The notes under the pieces were generated by a model. That model worked only from the letters and a program-made list of their open reading frames with translations. It was not told where the DNA came from and did no database searches. Of a stretch of DNA of 64,000 bases, positions 43,481 to 52,235 are shown piece by piece. This DNA comes from JBGSKV01 sp041740975 (GTDB lineage: Bacteria; Bdellovibrionota_B; Oligoflexia; Oligoflexales; JALZUQ01). Location of the stretch: positions 62,001-126,000 of the forward strand of contig JBGSKV010000083.1 of assembly GCA_041740975.1 (NCBI GenBank), written 5' to 3'. A program made the translations under genes and the position numbers. Numbering within the stretch: the stretch's first letter is position 1; each line of letters begins with the position of its first letter.

Positions 43481-44945
43481 CGGCTTGACCTCGCGGATAG
43501 GCGTGCGTAGCAAGGCGAAGCATCGCTTCAGCTTGGCGCGCACCAAGCTCGGCATTCAGAAGGCTAACTTTGGCATGAAGAATCTCGAGTTCGTGACCGA
43601 GCAGAGCGGCTTTTTCGGACCGAACCTGAGCGAACTTCTGTTCATCTGATCTTAGTTTGCTGTTGTAAAACTTTAACTGCTGCTCCGCTTGGGCTTTTTG
43701 TTTGGCCGAAGAATCGAGTTTGTGAATGGCGAACTTAATGTCACGCTCGAGGTTTTGGAGACCTGATTGGAATTCGCTTTCGGCGACTTTCATTTGTGCC
43801 TGGGCTGCGAAAGCTTCGTAGGAACTTTTGCGATTGAAGGGCTTCCATTCAAGTTCTACCCCGACAACGGTCGTTTTATGATCCAGGTCAAAAGGCTCAC
43901 TAACTGCATCTTGGCGCTCGGGTTCTATTCCATTTGAGCCAAGAGATGCGAAGAGGTTAACCGTTGGTTTATATTGCTCTTCAGCGAGCTTTTTCTGCAG
44001 GCGGATGGGTTCCATTTGATTTGTTACAATCTTCAAGTCGATCCGTTGTTGACGAGCGACTTCCAGGGCCGAGCTGACTTCCATTGCGGGAACGCTAAGA
44101 CTTGGTTTGGCCAGAATATTTTCCGCAGGCATGACGATCTGATCAGAGCTTAAATTAAGTTTGTTGGCGAGCTTTTGTTTGACATCACCTTGGTTAAGTT
44201 CGATTTCTAGAAGTTGAGTGTCTGATTGGATAGCTCTGGACTCGGCGTTGAGCACGTCGATCTCATCAGCTCGACCAAACTCTTGCCGATCCCGCATGAT
44301 GGTTGCAAAAGCTCTCGACTTTGCGGCGATCTGCTTGGCAAGCTGGAGTTGTGCATTCAAAGCCGAAAGGTTCCAATACAGTTGCTCTGTCTCCGCTTGG
44401 CTGATTTGTTGACGAAGCTCAACTTGAAGCCTGGCTGTATCCGAATGCGCCTTTTGTAATCTTTGCTGTAGGCGGATCTCCCGGGATAGAAAATTACGCC
44501 ACAGTGGTTGACGTAGAGTCAACTGAATGTTGCCAGTATGAGCCGGATTTGTGATGACAGTCGGAGGTGGTGGGCCTTGGAACTTGGTCTGCGATTTCTC
44601 GTAGGATCCAGAAACTTCAATATTTGTACCTGTCGCAAACAGTTTGCGAATGCCAACTTCCGTTTTTCGAATGTTTCTTTCAGTACCGGCAAAATTAGAG
44701 TTTTGTTCACTCTCGTCATTGGCCAATTGAAACTTAGAGAAAATAGTCGCATCGTATACTCCGTCAACGGCGGCTTCCCTCGCTTCTTGTGCGGCTAACT
44801 GAGCTTGGGCGGTTTTTATATCGACGGATTGCGTACGCGAAAGTTCAAGAGCTTTCTCTAAGGTCAAAGCGGATCCGTCATTAGCAAAACCCATAGAGTT
44901 TAGTGCTAATAGAAGAAAGAATGTTAGGCAAAAATAATGTTTCAT
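43467..44945 (-). CDS. TolC family outer-membrane efflux protein
   Basis: The protein (492 residues) has a signal peptide (HYFCLTFFLLLALNSMGFA) and the two internal repeats of the OEP family: long Ala/Gln/Glu-rich coiled helices and strands such as TVVGVELEWKPFNRKSSYEA. It would form a trimeric channel through the outer membrane and periplasm for the RND pump encoded right after it. The ATG at 44945 is chosen because the longer frame adds a non-signal N-terminus. Confidence 0.9.
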   Translation of the reverse strand: MKHYFCLTFFLLLALNSMGFANDGSALTLEKALELSRTQSVDIKTAQAQLAAQEAREAAVDGVYDATIFSKFQLANDESEQNSNFAGTERNIRKTEVGIRKLFATGTNIEVSGSYEKSQTKFQGPPPPTVITNPAHTGNIQLTLRQPLWRNFLSREIRLQQRLQKAHSDTARLQVELRQQISQAETEQLYWNLSALNAQLQLAKQIAAKSRAFATIMRDRQEFGRADEIDVLNAESRAIQSDTQLLEIELNQGDVKQKLANKLNLSSDQIVMPAENILAKPSLSVPAMEVSSALEVARQQRIDLKIVTNQMEPIRLQKKLAEEQYKPTVNLFASLGSNGIEPERQDAVSEPFDLDHKTTVVGVELEWKPFNRKSSYEAFAAQAQMKVAESEFQSGLQNLERDIKFAIHKLDSSAKQKAQAEQQLKFYNSKLRSDEQKFAQVRSEKAALLGHELEILHAKVSLLNAELGARQAEAMLRLATHAYPRGQADANH

Positions 44946-45410
44946 CTTGTTCAATTTATCGGTGTTTTTAGAGATTCTTAAAGAAGTTAATGGGGTGGTG
45001 TTTAGTCTTAAAAAACAACGTGCCGCCCGCAAAACTTAGGCGATGGTTCTTGCACGAGAATTCACGCTCTTTAGCGCTTGGTCTAAAAGAAAATTGGTCA
45101 TGGGCTAAAAAGCCCCTTGGAGTGATTGTTTGGAATGGGCCTCAGGCTTTTCTGCGAAGGTCATCTTCTCAGAAAAAATGCGCTGTCAAAATAATGGCGG
45201 TGCAAACTCGCATGCTCGGATCCGTGCTTTTTTCTGATTTTAGTAAGCTAACTGCCTAGCTCACTTCATTTTACTTTTGTCTATCCAGATCTTATAGGCA
45301 GAACGATGTGCCAAAGTGATTCAGGCCGCCGAGGCGCGTAAATTGACTTTGTTCCCAACTAGACCGACCATCAAAGTACTCATTCCCGCACCAACAGGCC
45401 GAACCAAACC
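44946..45410. other. 465-base gap with a long hairpin and no clear gene
   Basis: No gene is evident between the tolC-like gene and the unknown membrane protein. An 89-codon frame at 44990-45259 lacks a ribosome binding site and a family. A near-perfect hairpin lies at 45148-45176: TTTTCTG and GAAG pair with CTTC and CAGAAAA around one mismatch. There is no T-run after it. It should hold the divergent promoters. Confidence 0.5.
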
Positions 45411-46562
45411 ATGCAAAATTTCGATTCCGTAAAGATCTCTTTCTTATTCGTTGCCCTGCTACTAATTTTTTTTCTAAGTTCAGATAGAGCGTTGGCGAAG
45501 GCAGAGTCTTTGCCCTGTGGTGTGCTAGAAGCGTGGACGAGCATTGAGAGTAGGCTTGACCTTGATCTCATCGCGCGAAATCTTATTGCCAACGGCGAGG
45601 GGTTATCTCCTCAGGGAAGTTCTGCAATTCGTGACGGAATTGCGAAGTCCATTCAAGCGGATGTCATAGCGGAGTGTGGGGCCAACTGTCATCCACTCAA
45701 TGCAAAAAGTTTTATCGTCAAGTCTCTCGCCAAGAATCTTATGATGCTAGGAAGCCGGACCAATGAGTTTCTTCAAAACCGACTACCAACTTGGCAAACC
45801 ACGAAACGCGTCGGCGTGGGAACGCTACTGTTCCTGAGTGGCGCTGCCGCATCCAGTTATATGAACGTCATCATTATCGATTTTGTTAAACTCCATTTAT
45901 CCGGGACATATGAAGTCGCCATTATACCTGCTCTCAATTCCATTACAGGGATGATTTTTGGAGTTACAGGATATGTCTTCATGGACATGCTGAACAGCAA
46001 GGGGCGGGCGATTACAGGGAAACTGATTCAAACAAAAGATGCAATGCAAGAAGCAAATGTCGAACAATCGATTATTGATATGTCTGTTGCCGTACAAGCA
46101 AGAACGAATGCAGTTGACGGTCGCGTCGCGGGAGTATTCGGATCTTTGAATGCGTACGACACAACTGGATCCATTGCTTTGGTATCTGCACGTCAAGCGG
46201 GAGAGACGGGTGATCACAATAGTGCCTACAATATCATTGCGGGACTCGCTGTAAATACTCAACAACGCCAAAAACAAATCGACCCTGACTTTGAGTTTCC
46301 ATTCATCCAAGTCTCTCCAATCATAGCCACTTACGCCAAAGCACGGATTCACGAGATTCATCCGCAAGTTCTAGCGCGCATTACATTGCTGCATCAACGT
46401 TTATTTAAGCGAAATCCCAGTGCTGGCGATATGGAAACGTTCTATAAGCCTTTTCTGAAAAAGCTTTTAGAACCGGCATTTTCTGCGGATCAGAGCCAGA
46501 TCGACAAAATCATTGCCGACAATCCCAGTTGGGCCAAAATATCTATTCCAGTCCATAAATAG
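45411..46562 (+). CDS. exported or membrane protein of unknown function
   Basis: The protein (383 residues) starts with a signal peptide or anchor (ISFLFVALLLIFFLSSDRALA). A Cys-bearing helical part follows (residues about 35-115, three Cys), then two hydrophobic segments around VGTLLFLSGAAASSYMNVIIIDF and IPALNSITGMIFGVTGYVF, then a polar helical C-terminal half. I do not recognise the family. No good Shine-Dalgarno precedes the ATG. It is convergent with the AHSA1 gene. Confidence 0.6.
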   Translation: MQNFDSVKISFLFVALLLIFFLSSDRALAKAESLPCGVLEAWTSIESRLDLDLIARNLIANGEGLSPQGSSAIRDGIAKSIQADVIAECGANCHPLNAKSFIVKSLAKNLMMLGSRTNEFLQNRLPTWQTTKRVGVGTLLFLSGAAASSYMNVIIIDFVKLHLSGTYEVAIIPALNSITGMIFGVTGYVFMDMLNSKGRAITGKLIQTKDAMQEANVEQSIIDMSVAVQARTNAVDGRVAGVFGSLNAYDTTGSIALVSARQAGETGDHNSAYNIIAGLAVNTQQRQKQIDPDFEFPFIQVSPIIATYAKARIHEIHPQVLARITLLHQRLFKRNPSAGDMETFYKPFLKKLLEPAFSADQSQIDKIIADNPSWAKISIPVHK

Positions 46563-46595
46563 CTTTGGCAATTTCTTCAAACTTCGATTTTTTAC

Positions 46596-47552
46596 CTACC
46601 GGTTTTTGAACAGGTAATCTTCAAGTTTATCAAATGCCCCTGTCCAACCACTTGTCATCCCCGCTTTGCCATTGTGGAAAGTCTCGGCTTCAACTTTCGC
46701 AACATCCCCAACAACTTCAGTAACTATCGTGACGCGAGTAAGCTCTGGCCCTTCTTCCGTTAGGGTAATTGTCATGAGCATGGTTTCTGGCCAGGTTGGT
46801 GATAAGGGTTGGCGGGATACGTTCCCTTCTTCATCTATAAACTGCTGAGTGTAAACAATTCGATTGGGCCTCATAACTTCGAGGTATTTGGCGGAACAGT
46901 ACATCCTCAGATTGGCTTTGTTGAACATCGAGAAGGAAGAACTACCTCCGGTCTTTATATCCGCATTGAGATATTCCATTTCGAAACCAACTGGCGCAAG
47001 CCATTTGGAAATATGCAAAGGATTAGAAAACATTTCGAATATAGTTTCGATCTCTGCCTCAAAACTTCGATTTATAAAGAACTTGTCCTTACTGAACTGT
47101 TCTTGTTCGAGATATTCAGCTAATCGGTCCCAGGTCGACTCGCCGCCCGCCTTCTTGACAAACTTACGCGTTTCTTCTGCGGCTTCCGGTGTCGGTAAGG
47201 TCATCGTCATGTCCATTTTAGTTTTGCCATTGTCCTCAGAAAAGTTGACAGTCACGCGAAACATAGGAGCGTGTTCGTCATTGCCGCCGTGGTCGTAAAC
47301 CAAACGTTCGTACTTCACGACTTCAAGATACTTGGTTTTGTTTACATAGTCTTTGCCATCTGGTCCGTGCATGGTGTAGTGCCAGATGCCTCCGACTTTT
47401 AGTTCTTTACTGTGTGATGTAAGCGTAAATCCCCTGGGTCCCCACCATTTTGCAGCGTGTTTAGGGTCATTCCATGCTTCCCATACGAGCCTGACTGGCG
47501 CATCAAAGATGCGGATAATTTTGAGTTCATTTGATTTGTTTTTTGCCGCCAT
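46596..47552 (-). CDS. double AHSA1/SRPBCC domain protein
   Basis: The protein (318 residues) holds two AHSA1-type SRPBCC domains in tandem, residues about 8-150 and 158-315; each begins like FDAPVRLVWEAWNDPKHAAKWW and RSFEAEIETIFEMFSNPLHISKW. The fold binds hydrophobic ligands. One-domain versions are often paired with an ArsR regulator, as here, 30 bases upstream. It is probably a gene duplication and fusion. Its ligand is unknown. Confidence 0.85.
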   Translation of the reverse strand: MAAKNKSNELKIIRIFDAPVRLVWEAWNDPKHAAKWWGPRGFTLTSHSKELKVGGIWHYTMHGPDGKDYVNKTKYLEVVKYERLVYDHGGNDEHAPMFRVTVNFSEDNGKTKMDMTMTLPTPEAAEETRKFVKKAGGESTWDRLAEYLEQEQFSKDKFFINRSFEAEIETIFEMFSNPLHISKWLAPVGFEMEYLNADIKTGGSSSFSMFNKANLRMYCSAKYLEVMRPNRIVYTQQFIDEEGNVSRQPLSPTWPETMLMTITLTEEGPELTRVTIVTEVVGDVAKVEAETFHNGKAGMTSGWTGAFDKLEDYLFKNR

Positions 47553-47582
47553 AACAGGTTCCTTTCCAGTGGTTTTAGAAGG

Positions 47583-47939
47583 TTATCTTTTTTTTGGCTT
47601 TTTCTTTTTCTTGGTTGGATGGATAGTCTTCAAATATTCATCCAAACGATCGAAGCTCGCTTCCCAGTGTTTGCGGTAATGATCCATCCACTCAGAGACA
47701 TCCCTAAATTTTTCAGCGTTGAGTTTGCAGGGTCTATATTGGGCATCACGGGTTTTCGTGATGAGACCAGCCTTTTCGAGAACTTTGAGATGTTTGGTGA
47801 CGGCAGGTAGGCTCATGTCTTTTAGAAATGGCTTGGCGAGATCAGATACATTGGCCACACCTTCTGACAGACGCGCCAAAATCGCCCGACGTGTGGGGTC
47901 GGCTAAAGCTGAGAAAGTTTGACTTAATACATCCATCAT
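47583..47939 (-). CDS. ArsR family transcriptional regulator
   Basis: The protein (118 residues) is a winged-helix repressor: ALADPTRRAILARLSEG, LPAVTKHLKVLEKAGLITK and the wing after it. There are no ELCVC-type metal-binding Cys residues, so it is not an arsenic or zinc sensor of the classic kind. It fits the ArsR group that sits in front of AHSA1 proteins. The tail is Lys-rich. A perfect inverted repeat lies directly before its ATG. Confidence 0.9.
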   Translation of the reverse strand: MMDVLSQTFSALADPTRRAILARLSEGVANVSDLAKPFLKDMSLPAVTKHLKVLEKAGLITKTRDAQYRPCKLNAEKFRDVSEWMDHYRKHWEASFDRLDEYLKTIHPTKKKKKPKKR

Positions 47940-47940
47940 A

Positions 47941-47962
47941 ATTAACTTATCGGTTAATTAAC
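47941..47962 (-). promoter_or_regulatory. candidate operator of the ArsR regulator
   Basis: ATTAAC (47941-47946), a 6-base gap and GTTAAT (47953-47958) form a perfect inverted repeat 1 base before the regulator's ATG. It overlaps a second palindrome, GTTAATTAAC (47953-47962). A -10-like TATACT lies just beyond on the minus strand, and TATAAT (47975-47980) on the plus strand, so both directions could be repressed. Confidence 0.55.
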
Positions 47963-48034
47963 TAGAAAGTTAAGTATAATTTAAAAAAACCAGTTAAATC
48001 AGTGGTATATGACACGATCGCCGCCAGAAGGGTT

Positions 48035-48073
48035 GGACTTTCCCGTCGGGATGGCTAGGTGGTTGCCAAGTCC
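48035..48073 (+). promoter_or_regulatory. possible three-way-junction leader RNA
   Basis: GGACTT (48035-48040) pairs with AAGTCC (48068-48073). Inside it lie TCCCGTCGGGA (48041-48051) and GGC/GCC (48053-48055 with 48065-48067), leaving almost no unpaired bases at the junction. It would be in the 5' untranslated RNA of the permease gene, about 50 bases before its start. No known riboswitch class is recognised. Confidence 0.3.
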
Positions 48074-48126
48074 GTTCACTTACGGCTATTAAGGTGTTCA
48101 ACAATTTGAGAGCTCAAGTTTGACTT

Positions 48127-49335
48127 ATGACGACTAACCAATCTTCTTCATTTAAATACCGACTCGACTTATCCGTCTTAACTTTATTGTTTTTTATGTG
48201 GGGGTTCGTTACCTGCCTAAATGATATCTTGATCCCACATTTTAAAACCGTTTTTGAGCTGAGCTATTTCCAAGCTGCGCTCATTCAGTTTACTTTTTTT
48301 CTGGCATATTTTGTCATGGCCTTGCCTTCTGGTTTTGTAGTGGATCGTTTAGGTTACCGAAAAACTTTAATTTTGGGATTAGTGATAACGGGCGTGGGAG
48401 CACTTGGTTTTATTCCTGCCGCAAAACTCGTTTCTTATCCTATGTTTCTGGGTTCGCTTTTCACGTTAGCTTGCGGCATCACTTTTTTGCAAGTTTCTGC
48501 GAATCCTTACGTGACGGTTATTGGTCCTGAAGAGAAAGCTTCCAGTCGTTTAAACCTGACTCAGGCATTTAACTCTCTCGGTACAACTCTCGCTCCCATC
48601 ATCGGCGGCGTGTTGATCCTGTCGACAACCAAAGGCATCGAGACTGTCATCATGCCTTATCTTAGTCTTGCAATTATCTTGTTTGCATTGGCTGTGCTTT
48701 TTTCGTTCTATCAGTTGCCGCCGCTTAGGGTGGAAAGTTCAGGAGACTCCGAAAAGCTCAGAATCAAAGATGTTCTCAAGTACCGTCATACCGTACTGGG
48801 AGCGCTTGCCATCTTTGTTTATGTGGGCGCCGAGGTTTCCATAGGAAGTTTTCTCGTGAATTATTTTGCGTTGCCAGAAGTTTTGTCTCTCTCACATGAG
48901 TCAGCCGCCAAGTATGTGGCTTTCTATTGGGGTGGGGCGATGGTAGGAAGGTTCATCGGTTCTGCTATACTTCAAAAAGTGGATACGGGATTGCTTTTGG
49001 GAATTTTTTCTCTTTGTGCGGCTGGTTTGATTTTGCTTTCGATTGTTTCCGGTGGAAGTTTCGCCATGTATGCGATCTTAGCGGTAGGCCTTTTCAACTC
49101 GATTATGTTCCCTAGTATTTTCACTCTTGGCATCGCGAAACTCGGCAAACTAACCAGCCTCGGATCGAGTCTCTTGATCATGGCGATCGTCGGGGGCGCC
49201 ATAATTCCACTGGTGGTGGGTAGCCTTGCCGATCATATGAGTCTGCAAAAAGCTTTTATAGTACCTGTTATTTGTTACTTGTATTTATTTTACTACGGAT
49301 TAAAAGGTTCCAAGATTCAGCCTCGAAAGACGTAA
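48127..49335 (+). CDS. FucP/GluP-type sugar:H+ symporter (MFS)
   Basis: The protein (402 residues, twelve helices) is a major facilitator. FFMWGFVTCLNDILIPHFK in the first helix is the mark of the FucP/GluP group, which imports fucose, glucose, galactose or N-acetylglucosamine. DRLGYRKTLILG is the MFS loop motif. No sugar-utilisation genes lie nearby, so the substrate cannot be set. It ends 1 base before the stop of the convergent gene. Confidence 0.88.
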   Translation: MTTNQSSSFKYRLDLSVLTLLFFMWGFVTCLNDILIPHFKTVFELSYFQAALIQFTFFLAYFVMALPSGFVVDRLGYRKTLILGLVITGVGALGFIPAAKLVSYPMFLGSLFTLACGITFLQVSANPYVTVIGPEEKASSRLNLTQAFNSLGTTLAPIIGGVLILSTTKGIETVIMPYLSLAIILFALAVLFSFYQLPPLRVESSGDSEKLRIKDVLKYRHTVLGALAIFVYVGAEVSIGSFLVNYFALPEVLSLSHESAAKYVAFYWGGAMVGRFIGSAILQKVDTGLLLGIFSLCAAGLILLSIVSGGSFAMYAILAVGLFNSIMFPSIFTLGIAKLGKLTSLGSSLLIMAIVGGAIIPLVVGSLADHMSLQKAFIVPVICYLYLFYYGLKGSKIQPRKT

Positions 49336-49336
49336 T

Positions 49337-49735
49337 TTAGAAATCAATCGCGAAATGCCAACGTGCCTTCATGTTTGAGGCGGCTTCTAAAACTTTCTTA
49401 TAGTCGTTGAGATCGGCTAGCACGTCCGAGGAATTTGCCACGGATTTTGGATTCCTCTGCAAGTGGTCGCTCAGTTTGACAATCCAATCCAATCCTTCAC
49501 CTGGCTCAAACCATTGCTCAGCAGGTACTTGGGCAGAATCCTCCGGTCCAATGTCGTCCAGAAAATCAGCCAATTCTTCCGGATCGCAGCTGACAAAATC
49601 TTCAATATCTCGAATGCCTAGTTCTTTTGCGGCTGCGCTCAAAGAGTCCCATGCACTTGCGAGAGCTTTGCCGTCTACTGACGCGTCAAAGTCGATGTCA
49701 CTTCTATCGAGCACAATATAATAAGCTACACTCAT
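49337..49735 (-). CDS. acidic conserved hypothetical protein
   Basis: The protein (132 residues) is soluble and strongly acidic (CDPEELADFLDDIGPED). The pattern VAYYIVLDRSDIDFDASVDGKAL at the N-terminus, EQWFEPGEGL in the middle and MKARWHFAIDF at the end seems familiar from cytoplasmic proteins of unknown function in many bacteria; I cannot name the family. It has no signal peptide. Confidence 0.65.
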   Translation of the reverse strand: MSVAYYIVLDRSDIDFDASVDGKALASAWDSLSAAAKELGIRDIEDFVSCDPEELADFLDDIGPEDSAQVPAEQWFEPGEGLDWIVKLSDHLQRNPKSVANSSDVLADLNDYKKVLEAASNMKARWHFAIDF

Positions 49736-49798
49736 AAACTGCTACGCTCCATTTTGAGAACTGCGACTACGTTTGCGGATGCAATTATATTACAAAAT

Positions 49799-51790
49799 TT
49801 AATATTCCAATCCATCTAAGTAATGATCGTCCGCCAAAAATGGCAGCGTGACAGTATTGGGGTGACTATCTTCTTTCATGGTCTGAATGGCATTTGCATT
49901 TCCGGCCCACGCGCGGCGTGCGACGCCACCTAAAACATCCCATGGCAGTGCCGTTTCAATAATTTCGTCCACTTCTTTGCGGCCGTCCAAAACAAGTCCA
50001 AACCCACCATTAATGGATTTGCCAATACCAACACCGCCACCATTATGAAGTGCCACCAGAGTCATGCCTCGTGCGGCATTTCCTGCAAAACATTGTGTCG
50101 CCATATCGGCCATAACATTGGAACCATCTTTGATATTTGCTGTTTCGCGGAAAGGTGAGTCGGTGCCTCCGGTATCGTGGTGATCGCGGCCCAACATAAT
50201 TGGTCCAACTTTTCCGTCTCGAACAGCGGCATTAAACTTGAGAGCAATTGTTCGACGACCTTCCGCGTCCTGGTAGAGAATGCGCGCTTTGGTTCCGACT
50301 ACAAGTTTGTTCTTTTCGGCGTCGCGAATCCAGTTGTAGTTATCAATATCCTGATAACGTGGTTTCGCGCGCATGCTTTTTATAGTTTCAGCAGCAATCT
50401 TATCAGTCGCCTGCAAATCCTTGTGATCTCCCGACAAACATACCCATCGAAACGGTCCATAGCCATAATCAAAAAGTTCGGGTCCCAAAATATCTTCGAC
50501 GTAGCTTGGCCAAATGAAACCATCTTTTTCGTCAGAGCCGTTTTTAGAAATTTCCTTAACCCCAGCATCAAATACAGCTTTCATAAACGAATTACCGTAG
50601 TCGAAGAAGTAAGTTCCGGTCGCGACCAGGTCTTTGATGATTTTATAGTGTCGGCGTAAAGACTCATCGACCGATTTTTTAAATTGATCCGAATCCGATT
50701 GCAAAAGTTTGGTACGCTCAGCAAAACTCATACCCTGCGGACAGTAGCCGCCATCATAAACAGCATGGCAACTAGTTTGATCGGAAAGTAGATCAATTTT
50801 TTGCTTGGTCTTTAATGCGTACTCAAGCAGTTCGACAATATTGCCATGAAAGGCAATGGCGGCTGGTTTTTTGCTTTTCACAGCTGCATTCGCAAGATGA
50901 AATGCGTCTTCTGGAGTTTTCGCAACCTCTGATACCCAGCCTTGGCTATGCCGAGTTTGAATGCGAGATTCGTCTACTTCCGCAATAATCGAAGCCGCGC
51001 CTGCTATCATCGCTGCTTTGCCTTGCGCGCCGGACATGCCGCCCAGACCTGAACTCACAAAAAGTTTTCCTCCCAGACTTTCTGAGTCTTTAAGACCAAG
51101 TTTTAGTCGGCCCGCGATTAACAAAGTATTGAACGTGCCGTGCACGATGCCTTGCGGACCGATGTACATCCAGCCGCCAGCCGTCATTTGGCCGTAATTT
51201 GCAACTCCCAGGGCCGCAGCCCGTTGCCAGTTTTCGTTGTCATCAAACATTCCCACCATCAGGGCATTGGTCGTGATGACACGTGGAGCCCCAGCGTGCG
51301 ATTTGAAAAGTCCTAGTGGATGCCCCGAGTGAAGAACCAAAGTTTGATCTTCAGACATGTCTTCAAGATATTTTTTTATGAGCTGGTACTGCATCCAGTT
51401 CTGGCAGACTTGGCCTGTTTCGCCATAAGTCACAAGTTCGTATGGATAGAGCGCAACATCAAAATCCAAATTGTTGTCAATCATCACTTGCAGTGCTCGG
51501 CCAGCCAAACATCGACTTTTATATTCATCAACAGGTTTTCCACAGAGACGCTCTTGCGGACGGAAGCGGTAGCCATAAATTCGACCGCGAGTCTTGAGCT
51601 CATCGAGAAATTCAGGTGCAATCTCAGCGTGCCATTTTGTCGGAATATAGCGAAGGGCGTTCCTAAGGGCGAGTTTGACTTCGTGTTTTTTTAGGTTGAG
51701 TTTGCGCATCGGAGCGCGGCGAATACCGGGATCGAAAACCGGATTGGGCGGAAGTTTTGAGGCAAATTCTAATGACATCGTTTTTGACAT
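49799..51790 (-). CDS. hutU: urocanate hydratase
   Basis: Urocanase (663 residues) turns urocanate into imidazolone propionate, the second step of histidine breakdown, with tightly bound NAD. GETGQVCQNWMQYQLIKKYL, HSGHPLGLFKSH, TAGGWMYIGPQGIVHGTFNT and the late HNGGGVGIGKSINGGFG are typical. It belongs to the longer urocanase group (about 660-680 residues), not the 557-residue Pseudomonas form. hutH, hutI and hutG are not beside it. Confidence 0.94.
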   Translation of the reverse strand: MSKTMSLEFASKLPPNPVFDPGIRRAPMRKLNLKKHEVKLALRNALRYIPTKWHAEIAPEFLDELKTRGRIYGYRFRPQERLCGKPVDEYKSRCLAGRALQVMIDNNLDFDVALYPYELVTYGETGQVCQNWMQYQLIKKYLEDMSEDQTLVLHSGHPLGLFKSHAGAPRVITTNALMVGMFDDNENWQRAAALGVANYGQMTAGGWMYIGPQGIVHGTFNTLLIAGRLKLGLKDSESLGGKLFVSSGLGGMSGAQGKAAMIAGAASIIAEVDESRIQTRHSQGWVSEVAKTPEDAFHLANAAVKSKKPAAIAFHGNIVELLEYALKTKQKIDLLSDQTSCHAVYDGGYCPQGMSFAERTKLLQSDSDQFKKSVDESLRRHYKIIKDLVATGTYFFDYGNSFMKAVFDAGVKEISKNGSDEKDGFIWPSYVEDILGPELFDYGYGPFRWVCLSGDHKDLQATDKIAAETIKSMRAKPRYQDIDNYNWIRDAEKNKLVVGTKARILYQDAEGRRTIALKFNAAVRDGKVGPIMLGRDHHDTGGTDSPFRETANIKDGSNVMADMATQCFAGNAARGMTLVALHNGGGVGIGKSINGGFGLVLDGRKEVDEIIETALPWDVLGGVARRAWAGNANAIQTMKEDSHPNTVTLPFLADDHYLDGLEY

Positions 51791-51791
51791 A

Positions 51792-51813
51792 GTGCCCTCA
51801 TTGCTGAAGGCAC
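51792..51813 (-). promoter_or_regulatory. hairpin overlapping the hutU ribosome binding site
   Basis: On the minus strand GTGCC (51809-51813) pairs with GGCAC (51792-51796), 12-base loop. The GAGGG ribosome binding site (51795-51799) is partly inside the right arm, 4-5 bases from the ATG. It could limit translation when folded; a 5-bp stem is weak evidence. Confidence 0.3.
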
Positions 51814-51828
51814 CTTTATATCAATATC

Positions 51829-51857
51829 GTCACAGTGAGCATAGGGAAGAATCTATG
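51829..51857. repeat. REP-like fragment upstream of hutU
   Basis: A 29-base stretch ends in GAAGAATCT and contains AGTGAGC, resembling the common TGAGC...GAAGGATCT intergenic repeats and the elements at 2406-2437 and 38298-38328. It is too diverged to be sure. Confidence 0.35.
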
Positions 51858-51878
51858 TTTAGCATCTTCCGCCGTTAT

Positions 51879-52235
51879 TTACTCAGCAAGTGTTTCGAAG
51901 GTCGTTCTTTGGTTGATACCGTCCGGAGAGAGGCTATTCATGTGGTTATAGCGAACTTTCAACTGCGCGCCCACTTGCGGCAAAGTCATATGCTTGCTGT
52001 TATCCAAAATGAAAACTCTACCAACGTGACCCTGACAATCGGTATGACCACCAATCAAATTAGCTTCGGACACTTTAAAGAGAATCGCCAAAGGAGCGGT
52101 TCCAACTGTGTCGTCCAATTTGTAAACGTTAGAAACATTTTCAATCGTGCCCGTGAATTCGCAGATTTCGTAGAAAGATGCGAAAGAAGCCGTGCTGAAT
52201 AATACCGACGAAATTAAAATCATTTTGCGTAACAT
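51879..52235 (-). CDS. small secreted protein of unknown function
   Basis: The protein (118 residues) has a signal peptide (MLRKMILISSVLFSTASFAS). The mature part begins FYEICEFTGTIENVSNVY and has two Cys (EICEF and TDCQG) that could form a disulfide; the strand pattern suggests a small beta-barrel. An AGGAGT lies before the ATG. No family recognised. Confidence 0.6.
   Translation of the reverse strand: MLRKMILISSVLFSTASFASFYEICEFTGTIENVSNVYKLDDTVGTAPLAILFKVSEANLIGGHTDCQGHVGRVFILDNSKHMTLPQVGAQLKVRYNHMNSLSPDGINQRTTFETLAE

Noticed and set aside
44990..45259. 89-codon frame upstream of the tolC-like gene
   Set aside because: No ribosome binding site or recognisable domain. It also does not encode a membrane fusion protein, which I looked for.
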